A stretch of DNA of 64,000 nt, from positions 4,098,486-4,162,485 of the forward strand of contig NW_025335268.1 in the NCBI RefSeq assembly GCF_004798865.1, in the 5' to 3' direction. The position numbers and the translations under genes were made by a program. Below are positions 10,106-20,864 of this stretch, piece by piece; position 1 is the first letter of the stretch; every line of letters begins with the position of its first letter. The notes beneath the pieces were generated by a model. The model was not told the DNA's origin. It ran no database searches and saw only the letters and a list, made by a program, of their open reading frames with translations. This stretch comes from Varanus komodoensis. Its lineage: Eukaryota > Chordata > Lepidosauria > Squamata > Varanidae.

Positions 10106-10644
10106 TAGTGGAGGCCAGGAAGGAAAATTCTACCTTTGGAATTATTTGCTGAAGGTTATCCCTTATTGCAATGTTCATATATAATCAGAGGTTCAGTGTC
10201 AAATAGGATGCAGCAGAACTGGAAAACTTTCAGAAAAGTTGAGTCAAGCGAGGGACCTGCAAACCTTTCCAGTGAGCAAGTCTTTGAGGCTGTTTAGTTC
10301 AGTGGGGAGGAAACTGAGGGGAGGAGATGTGATAATTGTAAAATGGTGCATCATTTGGGGGTAGTGGACAGAGGACATTCCACTCTGACCCCCAGGAACT
10401 TCCATAATATTAGAACTTGGGCCGCTTCGGAGAGATTGAGGGAAAATAAAAGGACATCCTTCCTTGCACAGCACAAAATTTTACAAATTTTGCAATCAGT
10501 GGTAATGTAGCCCCTGGCTTAGATGGGTTTGAAAGGGGATTAAACCACATTATGCCACGTGGGCTATCAATGGCTATGAGCCATAAAAGTTAAGTAGAAC
10601 TTAATAAAGTGCACTCCACTGTATAAGATGACGGGAGCCCCTCC
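10106..10644. other. unassigned stretch
   Basis: No repeat or gene recognised. A small minus-strand open frame (10244-10474) has no recognisable content. Confidence 0.35.
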
Positions 10645-10828
10645 AATCATGGATCAGTGGCAGAGGCCCACTTTGCATGGAACCCCCCACCCCAATTCAA
10701 CCTGCCCTCTCCAAGTAGGGCTGTAAAAGTTCTTGCCTGGAAAGCCTTTGCTGCCGGTCAGTGTCCATAATACCGGACTAGATGGACTAATGGTTTGACT
10801 TAGCACAAGGTAGCTTCTTATCTTTTAT
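10645..10828 (+). mobile_element. tRNA-derived SINE (squamate 'AAGGCAGCTTCCTATG' type), near full length
   Basis: The head ATCATGGATCAGTGGCAGAGG resembles a tRNA A box ('tggctcagtggcagagca'), followed by CTTTGCATGGAACC and a worn B box (CCAATTCAACC). The body contains TAGGGCTGTAAAAG, GCCTGGAAAGCC, GCCGGTCAGTGTCCATAATACCGG. The tail reads ACTAGATGGACTAATGGTTTGAC and CAAGGTAGCTTCTTATC. Two more copies are at 29855-30000 and 30500-30620. Non-coding; Pol III-derived and dependent on LINE machinery. Confidence 0.7.
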
Positions 10829-12306
10829 GAATTAAAATTGGAGCTAAAAGCATATAGTATTGTGCGCCATCCATTCCATCCCATACCATGCAATGCTAAG
10901 CAAGTCTATTAATTATTACTATTATTACAAACAAAAAAGGGTAGAAGGGACTGCAGACAAAGAAATTCGTATCCATGTATGATAACTCTTCACTATAACA
11001 TTGTTAAAGCAAGAATGAACAATGAGATTTAACACCTCTGGTTGAAATATATACATTGATGTAAGTGGACCCTATGCTTAAAGAAGCATCCAAATAAGCA
11101 TCCAGACTAAACTGATGACTATGATATAGATGTTCAGATGCAGCAAGAGCAGTGAGATTTTCAGTCCATAGAATAGTAGGTATTAAATTAATACTCTCCC
11201 AGGCTTGGAATATAAGGGTGCAGCCCAATGCCTTCCATGCCCAATGCATTTCTTACCTTTCATTTCATCTGGATGGTGAGTTTGGGGTGGGAGAAGGGAA
11301 AAGACTATTCTCCAGGAGTTCACTGGGATTAGATTTTCCTGGTCCCTTGTAACCAAAAGCTTTGGGGGCAAATAGAAGTTCCTTCTGACTGCCTTGCTGG
11401 TTCTAGCTCATTTCAGTTCTTTTGATACAACTCTGAGTATTGATTTCCTTTTATCTGCACTAGCAGTGGGAGCTGTTTCCTGATCACTCTAGAGAACAAC
11501 AAAGAAACAGGAACTGGCCTTTAAATGAATGAGGATGCCTTTTATAACTTTTCTTCTAGTTTTCAGTTGCATGTTATGCCCCCAACACAGAATTGGAGGC
11601 CCCCAACTTTGAGGAGTTCAAGGATATGGGACTGCATCTTGCAACATGTGCTGTTAATTGTCAAATGTCATAAGCTCATTTACTTTTGAAAAGCCTTCTT
11701 TCAGTGACAGCGTGAGCCTAAGGACCCTCTTCCAGTTGGCCTCAAGCATCCTTCGCCTGCACAGTGTCTCTCATCTCCAAGTTTTTCTGCCTTGTAGATT
11801 CAATGGCGGCTCCCAGTGTATCTTGACAAAACAAGTCATTAGAGAGAACACACACATGTTTCCATTCCTGTTACAAAACCATATGTTCTACTTTCCCCCT
11901 CTTTGGAAGGGGATTTTTTTCAGCTGGGAGTGTTGTGTTCCCCAGGTATTAATTTAATTTAATAATATGTTAGTAGTGCATCATCAACAGCATTGTTTAA
12001 ACAAACAAAGATTTTTTTGCTCATTTGTTTACAGTGTGTTTGCTTCCCACTTGCAACTGTAGCCTGTTTTAATTTTGGTCTCTTGTTTTTTTAAAAAGAT
12101 ACTCCCCAGGCTTAGTGGCAGTTTTTCTGAATATAGCTCTGAATACAGTCATATAAAAACACCCATTGTTAATCATGAAGTTTAGCCTGCATGAAATGTA
12201 ATGCAAAAGTTCTTTTGTGCATATGGAAAAGTTTTCACTTTTGATCTCTGAATGTTTATGAAGACACACCCAGAAAAATAGATGGGCAATGCCCAGCTTT
12301 GCAAAT
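10829..12306. other. unassigned stretch
   Basis: About 1.5 kb without a recognised element. Short open frames at 11658-11957 and 11152-11352 lack domain content and codon-use support. Confidence 0.4.
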
Positions 12307-12380
12307 ATGGTTTGTTTGTTTGTTTATTTCATTTTTATACTGCCCAATACATCCAAAGTGGTGACTGGATTCAGAAAACA
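12307..12380 (-). mobile_element. L2-type LINE tail fragment
   Basis: TTTGTTTGTTTGTTTATTTC and ATTTTTATACTGCCCAATACATCC are the complemented A-rich tail and terminal block of L2-like elements. Confidence 0.45.
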
Positions 12381-12384
12381 TGGA

Positions 12385-12565
12385 AACTCAAACTCAGGTT
12401 GGAGTGTTGGGTGTCAGTGAACTGTGGATTGTTGTTGAAATGTGGGTTATTGGGTCATTTGAACCCAATTGTGCTAACAAACCAAATAGCCCATTCAGAG
12501 AACCTATGGTTTGATGTTAGGTTTAACTCTGAGTTTTTCATGGTTAAGAAAGAGTGTATATATAG
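12385..12565. repeat. unclassified AACCATGG-type repeat next to the DIRS element
   Basis: The stretch is full of words such as GTGAACTGTGGATTG, GTGGGTTATTGGGTCATTTGAACCC, TAACAAACC and TATGGTTTGATGTTAGG. These are typical of a non-coding squamate interspersed repeat whose class I cannot name. It forms the left flank of the DIRS element and does not continue on the right of it. Confidence 0.4.
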
Positions 12566-12745
12566 TTCTTCGTCATGGCCTCTGTGCATCACACATATGG
12601 GTTGTTGCGCCTGCGCAGTGCCTAGGCCGGAAGATTAGAAAGCTAACGGTTTTTGGCGGGAAAACTCCGCTCCCCTCCCCCTTTGTGGTATAAATAGAGC
12701 AGAGTGTCTGCCATTTTGCTCAGTCTTTGCGACCGCCGTTCGCTG
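12566..12745 (+). repeat. DIRS left inverted terminal repeat
   Basis: About 180 bases that return, complemented, at 18373-18561. Within 12603-12725 only about seven of 120 positions differ, mostly C/T and G/A changes at CpG sites, as expected from methylation decay. A TATAAATA box sits at 12689-12696, upstream of the gag-like region, and probably marks the element's promoter. Confidence 0.85.
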
Positions 12746-12935
12746 TGCCTCGTGCCTGTTCGTCTCTCGCTATAGATCTGTGCCTCTTCGTTGTTTTTTC
12801 TCAAAAAGTTTAAACTTCTCTTACTCCAAGTTTGTTCTTCTCCCCGATTCTGTCCGTTTTCTTCTTGAATTCTTTCTCGCTATATAAAAAAAAACAAAAA
12901 CAAAAATACTGTCCTCTTTTCTTCATTTTTCCACG

Positions 12936-14950
12936 ATGGCGCAGCGGGCGGCATTCCGCAAATGTATTGAATGTGGATCTAAAATGTCGCCGGCTGATCC
13001 ACATGATCTGTGCCTCCTCTGCCTCGGCGAGGGGCATAGGACCGACAGGTGCGGTCATTGCTTGGCGTTTACCAAGCAGGTGCGGAAAAATAGGGAGAAT
13101 CGTCTCAGAAAGCTCCTATGGGATCAGGCATTAATGCAGTCTGACCAACTGCTCCTACGGCCTGCTTCCTCTTCGTCCGTGCCTCCTCAGCGCTCCTCCT
13201 CCACCGTGAGCGCTCCGGCGAAGCATCCTTCCTCGACCTCTGCCGACCCTCCTCAGCGTCCTTTGGACGAGGGCGCCGCTTCTATGGGGGCTCAGTCACT
13301 GCCGTCTCCCCCGACTAAGAAACGGGAGAAGCGGAAGCATACCAGTCTGGATAAAACTTCCACCCATAAGAAGTTGAGGAAGGAAAAGGTGGATAAGCCC
13401 GCTGGCAAGAGCAAGAAACCTGACTGCCCAAAACAACGAGGCACAGGTTCATCGGGCTTCTCGGTACCGACGGCCGCCATGGTACCGACCCCCTCGGGAC
13501 CAGCCCTGCAGCTCGTTATGCAGGTGACACCACCGGGATCCCCCGGGCCAGCCACTCGGCCTGAGAGCGTGCCTTCCCAGCAACAGGAGGAGCCACTTCG
13601 GGAGTCCATCTCTGATGGCGAAATCAGAGACTCCCCGCCGAGGGAACGCTCACCAACACCCATGCCACTGACTGAATCTCATGTGGCCTCACCATTACCT
13701 CCTAGAGGTCGCAGCCATTCATCCAAGCGTTGAGATGAAAGTTGGTTGATTCTGGGATATGGTGCTCCCCCCAGCTGGGGTGGGTACCAGCCATATCCCT
13801 ATTTCCCTCGTGAGCAGAGATCACCATCGGTCCTGAGGGATGTGCCATCCACCTCCAGGCATACGGAGACGAGGCGCCCAGCCTCCCCTGAAACCTCCTC
13901 CTCCTCAAACAACAACCGGCCGCACTACGTGAAAGACTGAGGACTCGGAGGTCGACTCCACATCCCCTGATGTGGCTGTCGCATATCAAGGGCCTGCTTC
14001 ACCCGGCGAACCTCATTTCTCATTCACAGAGCTCATGTCCCACTTGGTTCGTTCGCTTGAAATCCAAGCCCATCAACAGCCAGGCCCTTCGACAGATCAC
14101 TTCTATGACGTTGTTCGGGGAGAGCAGTCCGCATCCATAGCTCTGCCGCTTATAACTACACTGCGCCAGGCTATAGTCCAACCCTGGGACCAACTGGCCC
14201 AACCACGAGCGACCTCCTGCAGATACGAGGCTATGTATAGAGTTCGGGAGATGACATTCCCTTCCTGCTCCATCACCCAAAACCGAACTCTCTTGTGGTT
14301 GAATCCTCCCAGGGCAGGGAGTCCAGGGGACATACCGCTCCTCGGGACAAGGAAGGGAAGAAAATTGATATGCTTGCGTGCTGAGTCTATGCGGCCTCTG
14401 GACTCGGCGTGTGCATATCGAACTACGAAGCAACACTGGCACGTTACCAGTACTTTATCATGCAGAAACTGGATAACGTCGCTTCCTCCCTTCCGGACCA
14501 CCAAGCGGACCTTGCCAGGGTTTTTATTAAGGAGGCGATGCAGGTGGCGGTACAACAGCTGTCTACCGCTCGTCACCATGTAGACACCGATTCAAGGGCC
14601 CTCGTCAACGCCATCTCGCTACGCCGACATGCGTGGCTGTGCAATTGTAATTCCCCAGTGAGATGAAGCGCAGAATCGAGGAAATGTCTTTTGATGGTAC
14701 CGGTCTGTTCCACCAGAAGACTGACCAAAAATTAAAGGCGATTCATGAATCACGCCTAACCGCACGCCACATGGAGCTCCCACAAAAACGTAAGTGGCAG
14801 TGGCCCCGGTCGTCCTACCGGAATCAACCATATTATCCGTGCCAGCAAAACTACCCTCGAACCCAACAATACCAACAACGGCAGCGTCGGAGGCAGCAAG
14901 CACAACAGCGTTTTTCCCAAGGCCCAGGGCGATTCGATACCGATAAACAC
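12936..14950 (+). mobile_element. DIRS gag-like region
   Basis: The first codons encode a Cys/His-rich block (CIECGSKM, then CLLCLGEGHRTDRCGHC) near 12970-13065. A long Ser/Pro/Lys-rich stretch follows, then a region ending in Gln/Tyr/Arg-rich sequence near 14800-14920. This is the layout of vertebrate DIRS ORF1 products, presumed nucleic-acid binding or particle proteins. The region is decayed and is not a functional gene. Confidence 0.7.
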
Positions 14951-14965
14951 CCATGTTGACGGCTT

Positions 14966-16870
14966 GTGCGAACCATCCTCTCTATTCCAGCACCACCTTC
15001 CCTTCTCTCTTTTGGGGACCGGCTCCAGGGCCGACTCCCCATTTGGGATTCCATTACATCTGATAGGTGGGTGTTATCTATCATCTCGTTCGGATATAGG
15101 ATAGAATTCAATGTTATCCCTCCTTCGAGCCCGATTCGCTTCACACCTTCTTCATCGGTGCTACGCGATGAAGTCTCACAGCTACTTCTCAAGGGAGCGA
15201 TTCGAAAATGGTCCTGCTCAGAAGGATTGCATGGATTTTGTTCCAGATACTTTATGGTCCCGAAAAGGGACGGTGGTCTCCGTCCGATCCTGGACTTACG
15301 AACTCTTAACAAGTACATCAAACCAAGGAAGTTCCGGATGACCACTTTACAGAACATTCTTCCGTTATTGAAAAGAGAGGATTGGTTCGTCTCACTGGAT
15401 TTGAAGGATGCTTATTTTCATATTTCTATACATCCTTCACACAGATGCTTTCTAAGTTTTACTGTCGGATCCGACCTGTTCGAGTTTAACGTCCTACCCT
15501 TTGGCTTGGGCACAGCCCCTCGAGTCTTTACAAAGTGTATGGCACCAGTATGCGCACACTTGCAGACTCGTGGAGTACAGGTTTACCCATACTTAGACGA
15601 CTGGCTGATCGTCTCGCAATCTGAACAAGCTCTCTTGTCTGATATACAAATGACCTGCGCTTTGCTCGATGCTCTCGGCCTCTGCATTAACCGTGACAAA
15701 TCAACCCTTATTCCCACGCAGGTCATCAATTTCATCAGGGCACAACTCGACTCAACATGGGAAAAAGCTTTCCTCCCACCGGAACGTCAGAATGCTTTAT
15801 GCAGCCATATTCATCGGATTCGATTACACGGAACGGTTCCAGCCTTGTCTGTTCAGACACTACTGGGGCATATGGCTGCTGCTATTGCCATTGTCCCATA
15901 TGCCAGGTTACGTATGCGACCCATTCAACTGTTCTTCAGCGCTGTTTTTCAACCGCAACAAGATCCTGCCACCAAGCAGATTCGGATCCCGCATGCAGTC
16001 CTTCACACTTTAACGTGGTGGACCATCACAGACAACCTGTCAATCGGCACCCCGTTTCGATCACCTTGGCCAACGATGACTCTGTACACCGATGCATCCC
16101 TCCTGGGATGGGGTGCGGCATGTTCAGGACTTCGGGTCCAAGGTACTTGGAACTGATGAGAGGCGAGGAAACACATCAGCTTCCTGGAACTTCTGGCGTC
16201 AACGCCCTCAAGGCTTTCGAGACTGTGTTATGCCGTCAAATTGTCCAAATTGCATCTGACAATGTAGCGGCAGTTTTCTACATCAACAAGCAGGGGGGCA
16301 CAAAATCTCCAGCCTTAGCACGCCTATCGATGAACATTTGGGACTGGTGCATACCGAGGAACATCACGCTTATGGCAGTTCACCTGGCTGGAACTGACAA
16401 CGTCGAAGCAGATACATTAAGCAGACAGATGTCGACAACCCACGAATGGGAGTTGGACAAACAGCTTTGTGAGGGACTCTTCCGCCTGTGGAGTTATCTG
16501 GATGTGGACCTGTTTGCCACGCGACAGAACAGCCTGTGTGCCCTTTACTGTTCCAGAGCGGGTGTCGGGCCGGGATCGATGGGAGATGCTCTCATGGTCC
16601 CTTGGAGCAACATGACTTTTCATGTGTTTCCTCCAATCCCACTTCTGACGAGAGTGGTAACAAAAATAGCCCAGGACAGGGCCACGGGGATACTAGTAGC
16701 TCCGTGGTGGCCGAGACAACCATGGTTTACTACTCTCTTGCTGCTGTCCAGAAGAACGTTCCTTCATCTACCAACTCTCCCGCACTTGTTGACACAACAA
16801 GGAGGAGCGATCCGCCATCCGGATATATTCTCTCTGAAGCTGACAGCATGGCGAATCACCTGATTCATGT
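14966..16870 (+). mobile_element. DIRS reverse transcriptase, RNase H and methyltransferase-like region
   Basis: The reverse-transcriptase core is clear: YFMVPKRDGGLRPILDLRTL near 15250, SLDLKDAYFHI near 15395, and the catalytic YLDDW near 15590. RNase H begins around the TDAS motif near 16088 and continues to the ADTLSRQ motif near 16410. The next part (about 16600-16870) has the FPPIPL and PWWPRQPWF words of the DIRS-specific methyltransferase-like segment. Order and spacing are those of DIRS ORF2. Part of a broken fossil copy. Confidence 0.85.
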
Positions 16871-16979
16871 CACCGAGTCGGTACCGGGGACACCTCACGC
16901 TACGGGTGACCTCACTCAACATACAGTATATGCAGCCCCGACTTCGAATTCAACAGCGAATATCACGATACCGATGCTT

Positions 16980-17940
16980 ACCGACAGAGAAATTCAGGTG
17001 ATTATTGAATCTGCATTAAGACCGTCCACTCATTGTTCCTATAAGGCTAAATGGAGAAGATTCTCCTCTTTTGCGGAGTGCCATTCGTTCTCCCCTGCAA
17101 TGGCTTCAATCACCAATATCTTACAATTTCTTTTACATTTGCATCATGAGGGACTTAAACCGTCATCCATCAAAGTTTTTGCAGCCGCTATATCCCATTA
17201 TCGTGGCACTATACATGGGTTATCAGTCTTCTCACAACTGCTAGTTCGGCACTTCATTAAGGGACTACAAAATTTACATCCGTCTATTCGCCCTGCCATG
17301 CCGACATGGAGTCTTTCTGTAGTACACCAAGCGCTTACCAAACCACCGTTCGAGCCTTTAGCAACTGTGGACTTACGCCTGGTGTCATGGAAAACTGCCT
17401 TTCTAGTAGCGGTTACATCAGCACGAAGAGCTAGCGAGCTTTGTGCTCTCCTCCATTTCTGAAGTTCCATGAGGAAAAAGTTGTCCTTTGGATGGATTTC
17501 TCCTTTTTACCCAAGGTGGCCACATCGTTCCACCTGAATCAGGATATCGTTCTACCGGCTTTCTTTCCTTTGCCATCGACCCCGATAGAACGTGCTTTAC
17601 ACACGCTTGATGTTTGCCGCTGCCTGGCCTTTTACAGATCCCGCACTGAATCTTTTCGTACTACTAATAGACTTTTTGTTAAATACTCCAAGCAAAAAAA
17701 GGGATCACCAATATCATCTCAGAGACTCTCTAATTGGATCACCCATACTATTGTCCTGGCTTATCAGCTATCAAAAATAGACTTACCTGTCTCTCCAACT
17801 GGCCATTCTACACGAGCAGTAGCGACCTCGTCCGCTTTTGCTACAGGGGTTCCGTTGCAAGACATCTACAGAGCTGCGATCTGGGCTGGTCCATGTACTT
17901 TCGCCAAGCATTATCGGCTTGATGTACGTGCCAGATAGGA
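16980..17940 (+). mobile_element. DIRS tyrosine recombinase region
   Basis: A core-binding segment (SYKAKWRRFSSFAECHS, near 17035) precedes a catalytic segment with ARRASELCAL (near 17420) and GHSTRAVATSSAF (near 17800). These correspond to the first Arg and the His-x-x-Arg box of tyrosine recombinases, and the usual Tyr region lies close to the end. In intact relatives this enzyme inserts a circular DNA intermediate. Part of a broken copy. Confidence 0.8.
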
Positions 17941-18022
17941 TTGCTCTTTTGGTAGAGCTGTTCTCTCATCCGTTCTTCGATGATGACACCTCCCTCTGCC
18001 GAGTCTGGTAAGCTTGCGAATC

Positions 18023-18115
18023 ACCCATATGTGTGATGCACAGAGGCCACGACGAAGAAAAGCAGGTTGCTTACCTGTAACTGATGTTCTTCGAGTGGCC
18101 ATCTGTGCATTCACA
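18023..18115. repeat. DIRS internal complementary region
   Basis: The left half (18023-18059) is complementary to the element's outer left end, for example CACAGAGGCCACGACGAAGAA against TTCTTCGTCATGGCCTCTGTG at 12566. The right half (18065-18115) is complementary to the outer right end at 18532-18582. The two halves lie side by side, so the region is a template of the joined ends. This is the hallmark of DIRS elements and is thought to guide formation of the circular intermediate. Confidence 0.85.
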
Positions 18116-18168
18116 CAACCCACCCGCCAGCCCCACTTGGTGTCAGTGAGTGGATATCGTGTTTTTTC

Positions 18169-18330
18169 TCGGTACCATACTATAATTTGCATCAGTACCA
18201 TTTGGATTATGTCGCTCGGTGGGTTTTTTTTTTTTTTTTGGTACCGAAATATTAATGGCATTGGTACCGGGAGGTTATATCGCTGACTAGAGATTGTTCT
18301 CGGTACCGTACTATAATTCACATCAGTACC
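18169..18330 (+). repeat. CGGTACC-containing direct repeats in the DIRS 3' non-coding part
   Basis: TCGGTACCATACTATAATT followed by 'tgcatcagtacc' (18169-18200) recurs as TCGGTACCGTACTATAATT followed by 'cacatcagtacc' (18299-18330). Between them lie a T run (18226-18239) and two more GGTACCG words. The role is unknown. Confidence 0.6.
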
Positions 18331-18372
18331 GTGGGAATATAATGGTGTCTTATCATTACTTTATTTTTAACC

Positions 18373-18583
18373 TCTAGAGGGCGAACGTGCGGTCTTCAAG
18401 ACTGAGCAAAATGGCGGACACTCCGCTCTATTTATACCACAATGGGGGAGGGGAGCAGAGTTTTCCCACCAAAAACCGTTAGCTTTCCAATCTTCCGGCC
18501 TAGGCACTGTGCAGGCGCAGCAACCCATATGTGTGAATGCACAGATGGCCACTCGAAGAACATCAGTTGCAGGTAAGCAACCT
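18373..18583 (-). repeat. DIRS right inverted terminal repeat and outer extension
   Basis: The complement of this block matches 12566-12745, including TATAAATA (here TATTTATA at 18429-18436). It extends about 20 bases further out than the left end (AACATCAGTTGCAGGTAAGC), and this extra end matches the internal complementary region. Confidence 0.8.
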
Positions 18584-18589
18584 TTTTTT

Positions 18590-18790
18590 CTAGGAGCTCC
18601 AGGCTCTAGTTCCTGATCAACCATGGAGCTCACTGGGTGACTTTGGGCCAGTCTCAGATGCTCAGCTTAACCTACCTCACAGGGTTGTTGTTGTGAGGAT
18701 AAGATTGAGAATAGGAGAAGGATGATGTGAGCTGCCTTGAGTTCCTTGGAAGGAAAAAAGTCAGGATATACATATAATTAATTATTTCTG
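18590..18790 (+). mobile_element. Sauria-type SINE, head missing
   Basis: The body is clear: CCATGGAGCTCACTGGGTGAC, TTTGGGCCAGTCTCAGATGC, AACCTACCTCACAGGGTTG, TTGTGAGGATAAGATTGAG, GAGCTGCCTTGAGTTCCTTGG and a tail AAGTCAGGATATACAT. The A box is gone and only a worn B box (GGCTCTAGTTCC) is left. The copy starts at the right edge of the DIRS element. Confidence 0.75.
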
Positions 18791-20089
18791 AGGATCTTGT
18801 CTATAGTTTCTTTTGGTGGTTGGCACAGTCCCACTTGCTTTGTCTGTGTGAACAATGCTAATCCCCTTTTAGAAGTTCTACTTCCATGTAAACATAGGAT
18901 ATGCACTCCTAGGATAGCAGCTAATTCCCAAGAACTGCACAGTGTTCACTCATTCCTCAGGTAGATTGATGTTTTCTAAAACAAAACAAAGCAAGGCAAA
19001 ATGAAACAAAACAAAATGAAAAAAACATATTTGCTAATACAAACGAGCTTGAAATCTGGATTAGGAAACCTGCCGTCCTTCTGCATCATCTTGCTCTCTG
19101 GACACTGTGAGAACACTCATTTTCTCTGAACCCCCCTCTGGGATTTGCATCCTCTTTAGGCAAAACAGACATTACTTAAATCTGTATGTAATAGTTATGA
19201 TTCTATTTTTACTGCGGAGAGGGGACCCCGAATCTGCTGCTTCCTGCCAGGTTCTGATCCAGGTCAGCCCCTTAAACCTACTTCCAAATAAACATAAAAT
19301 AAGTTTCAGCAGCTTGATGCAGATGTAAAGTAATGTCTGTTTTGGCTTTCTGTGCACACATGCATGCGCATGTGTGTGTGTTACTATACACACTCCTCCC
19401 ATGAGTAGCTGTGGCTCCCAGTTAGTTTTTCCCACAGTCCAACAGCCCTTTGCAGGATAAGCACTGCTCACCCCAGCGTTGCTTACAAGCCTGGAAGGAC
19501 TTGCAAGGGGAAGTTCCTGAAGTTCTCAAAGCAATTTGCCTTATGGAAAAGCAGGGCAAAGCTTTCTATGGATCATCCTAGTTCTTGGGATCATGGAAGC
19601 CTGGCCAGAAGGGAGAACAAGGGCAATTTCTGTAATAAGGGAGGGCCATTTTCATGTACAGCCTCCAAGCAATTTAAACTTCCCATGTGCTGCAAACGTC
19701 CAAGATAACTGCAAAGCAAATAGTTCCATGTAGAGAGTGTGGAATCCTGAATATATGTAGTCAGCCTGGCTTGAGGGTAGATTTCACTCCCTAACTGAGT
19801 GAAAGCAAGCCTGAGCAAAATGCATCCCAAAAGAAATAATGCTGTGTTTATCTTTTCTCTACTGTGGCATTTTGTTCCTGCAATCAGTTTAGCCCAGCTT
19901 CACCTCTGCATTTATATATCATTTCCATTAAAGCCACAGACCCATACTCTCTGTTTAATGGCACGGGTTTTAAAATGAAGAGATTTCTTTCATCCAGACT
20001 GGAAAAAACTGTCCTGCATATTTTGTTTCAGCAACCACTCTTAGCATCATTCTAAGTCAAACGAAAGAGGAAGGGGAAAAAAAGAGAAA
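18791..20089. other. unassigned stretch with an AAAACA-rich tract
   Basis: At 18978-19027 there is a low-complexity run built of AAAACA, AAGCA and AATGA words. A short CATGTGTGTGTG tract lies near 19368. Nothing else recognised. Confidence 0.4.
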
Positions 20090-20290
20090 AATGTTGTGAA
20101 TTTGACCTTGGCCACGTTTGTTTGGCTGTGTGCCTCCCTGTCAAATCCACGCCATATTGACAAATGCCGCATCTGCTGTGACACATTTGCCGGCGTTCAT
20201 TCATAATGTCAGGTTCTCATAAGGATCCATTAGTTATTTCATTCCACAAGTTTGCTTTTCATCTTTTGGTGCTAAATCAAGATCTTAAGT
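20090..20290. other. candidate conserved non-coding element
   Basis: A non-repetitive stretch of balanced composition, dense in AT-rich core words such as CATTCATAATG, TAGTTATTTC and CATATTGAC, with no coding frame and no repeat signature. It has the look of a vertebrate regulatory element, but this is only an impression. Confidence 0.2.
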
Positions 20291-20811
20291 ATGGCTCTCG
20301 GGTTGATTTGTCAAGTCTGTTAATTTTTTAAAAAAATAGTTGCTGAAAAAAAATTCCAAGAGGGAGGTCTTGCCTAGAAGAGAGTACTGTTTTTAAAGAA
20401 TGTATATATCTATTTAACAGCATTAAACTATTGCTGTTGCCAAAGCCCAAATTGGAATGTTCTGGGAATGATAATTTAATTTTTAGTAGTTGGATCAGTG
20501 TCAGCTATGGTAATTTCAACACTTCCTGGGGATAGTCTATCAGTGATGATTGTACATGCACAGCAAAACGAAGCAGTAAATCTCTCATTCTTTCCAACTC
20601 CCTTTTCTTTCTCATCAAACTTCACGATATTTTCCTTGTTTGGCTGGTGTCAAAGTGTTTACCCTGGCATCCTCACATCCAGAATGCTGCCTTGAATGTT
20701 AAAAGGCAGCCCAACTGCTGCGGATGGCTTTTCGTTTTCTGATTCTGTTTTTGTTTACGTTCAACATTTGCAAGTCAGCAGCTTGCTCAGTTCAAATAGA
20801 GCTTTTGGGTG
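20291..20811. other. unassigned stretch
   Basis: AT-rich, with a TTTTTTAAAAAAATA tract at 20322 and no recognised element. Confidence 0.35.
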
Positions 20812-20864
20812 AGAGAGAGAGAGAGTGAGCGAGTGAACGAACGCACGAACGAACGAGAGAGCCA
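20812..20864 (+). repeat. compound microsatellite (GA)n / (GAAC)n
   Basis: GAGAGAGAGAGAGAGTGAGC leads into GAACGAACGCACGAACGAACG and GAGAG. Purine-rich on the plus strand. Confidence 0.8.

Larger units (their letters stand above)
12566..18583 (+). mobile_element. DIRS-type tyrosine-recombinase retrotransposon (fossil copy)
   Basis: This 6.0-kb element has every structural part of the DIRS order: inverted terminal repeats, a Cys/His-rich gag-like region, reverse transcriptase plus RNase H, a methyltransferase-like stretch, a tyrosine recombinase in place of an integrase, and an internal complementary region. DIRS elements lack protease and DDE integrase, and none is seen here. They are thought to pass through a circular DNA that the recombinase inserts without target duplication; accordingly the flanks (an AACCATGG-type repeat on the left, a Sauria SINE on the right) show none. 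The coding parts lie in different and partly overlapping frames, as the family does. The copy is structurally complete but broken, with roughly half a dozen interruptions. The two ends agree at well over 90% in the central 120 bases, suggesting moderate age. Confidence 0.9.

Noticed and set aside
10645-10720. Possible tRNA gene in the SINE head
   Set aside because: The B box is worn, acceptor and anticodon stems do not pair, and the SINE body follows directly.
12566-18583. Classification of this element as an LTR retrotransposon or endogenous retrovirus
   Set aside because: The ends are inverted, not direct, repeats; a tyrosine recombinase stands in place of a DDE integrase; no protease, primer-binding site or envelope is visible; and an internal complementary region is present.
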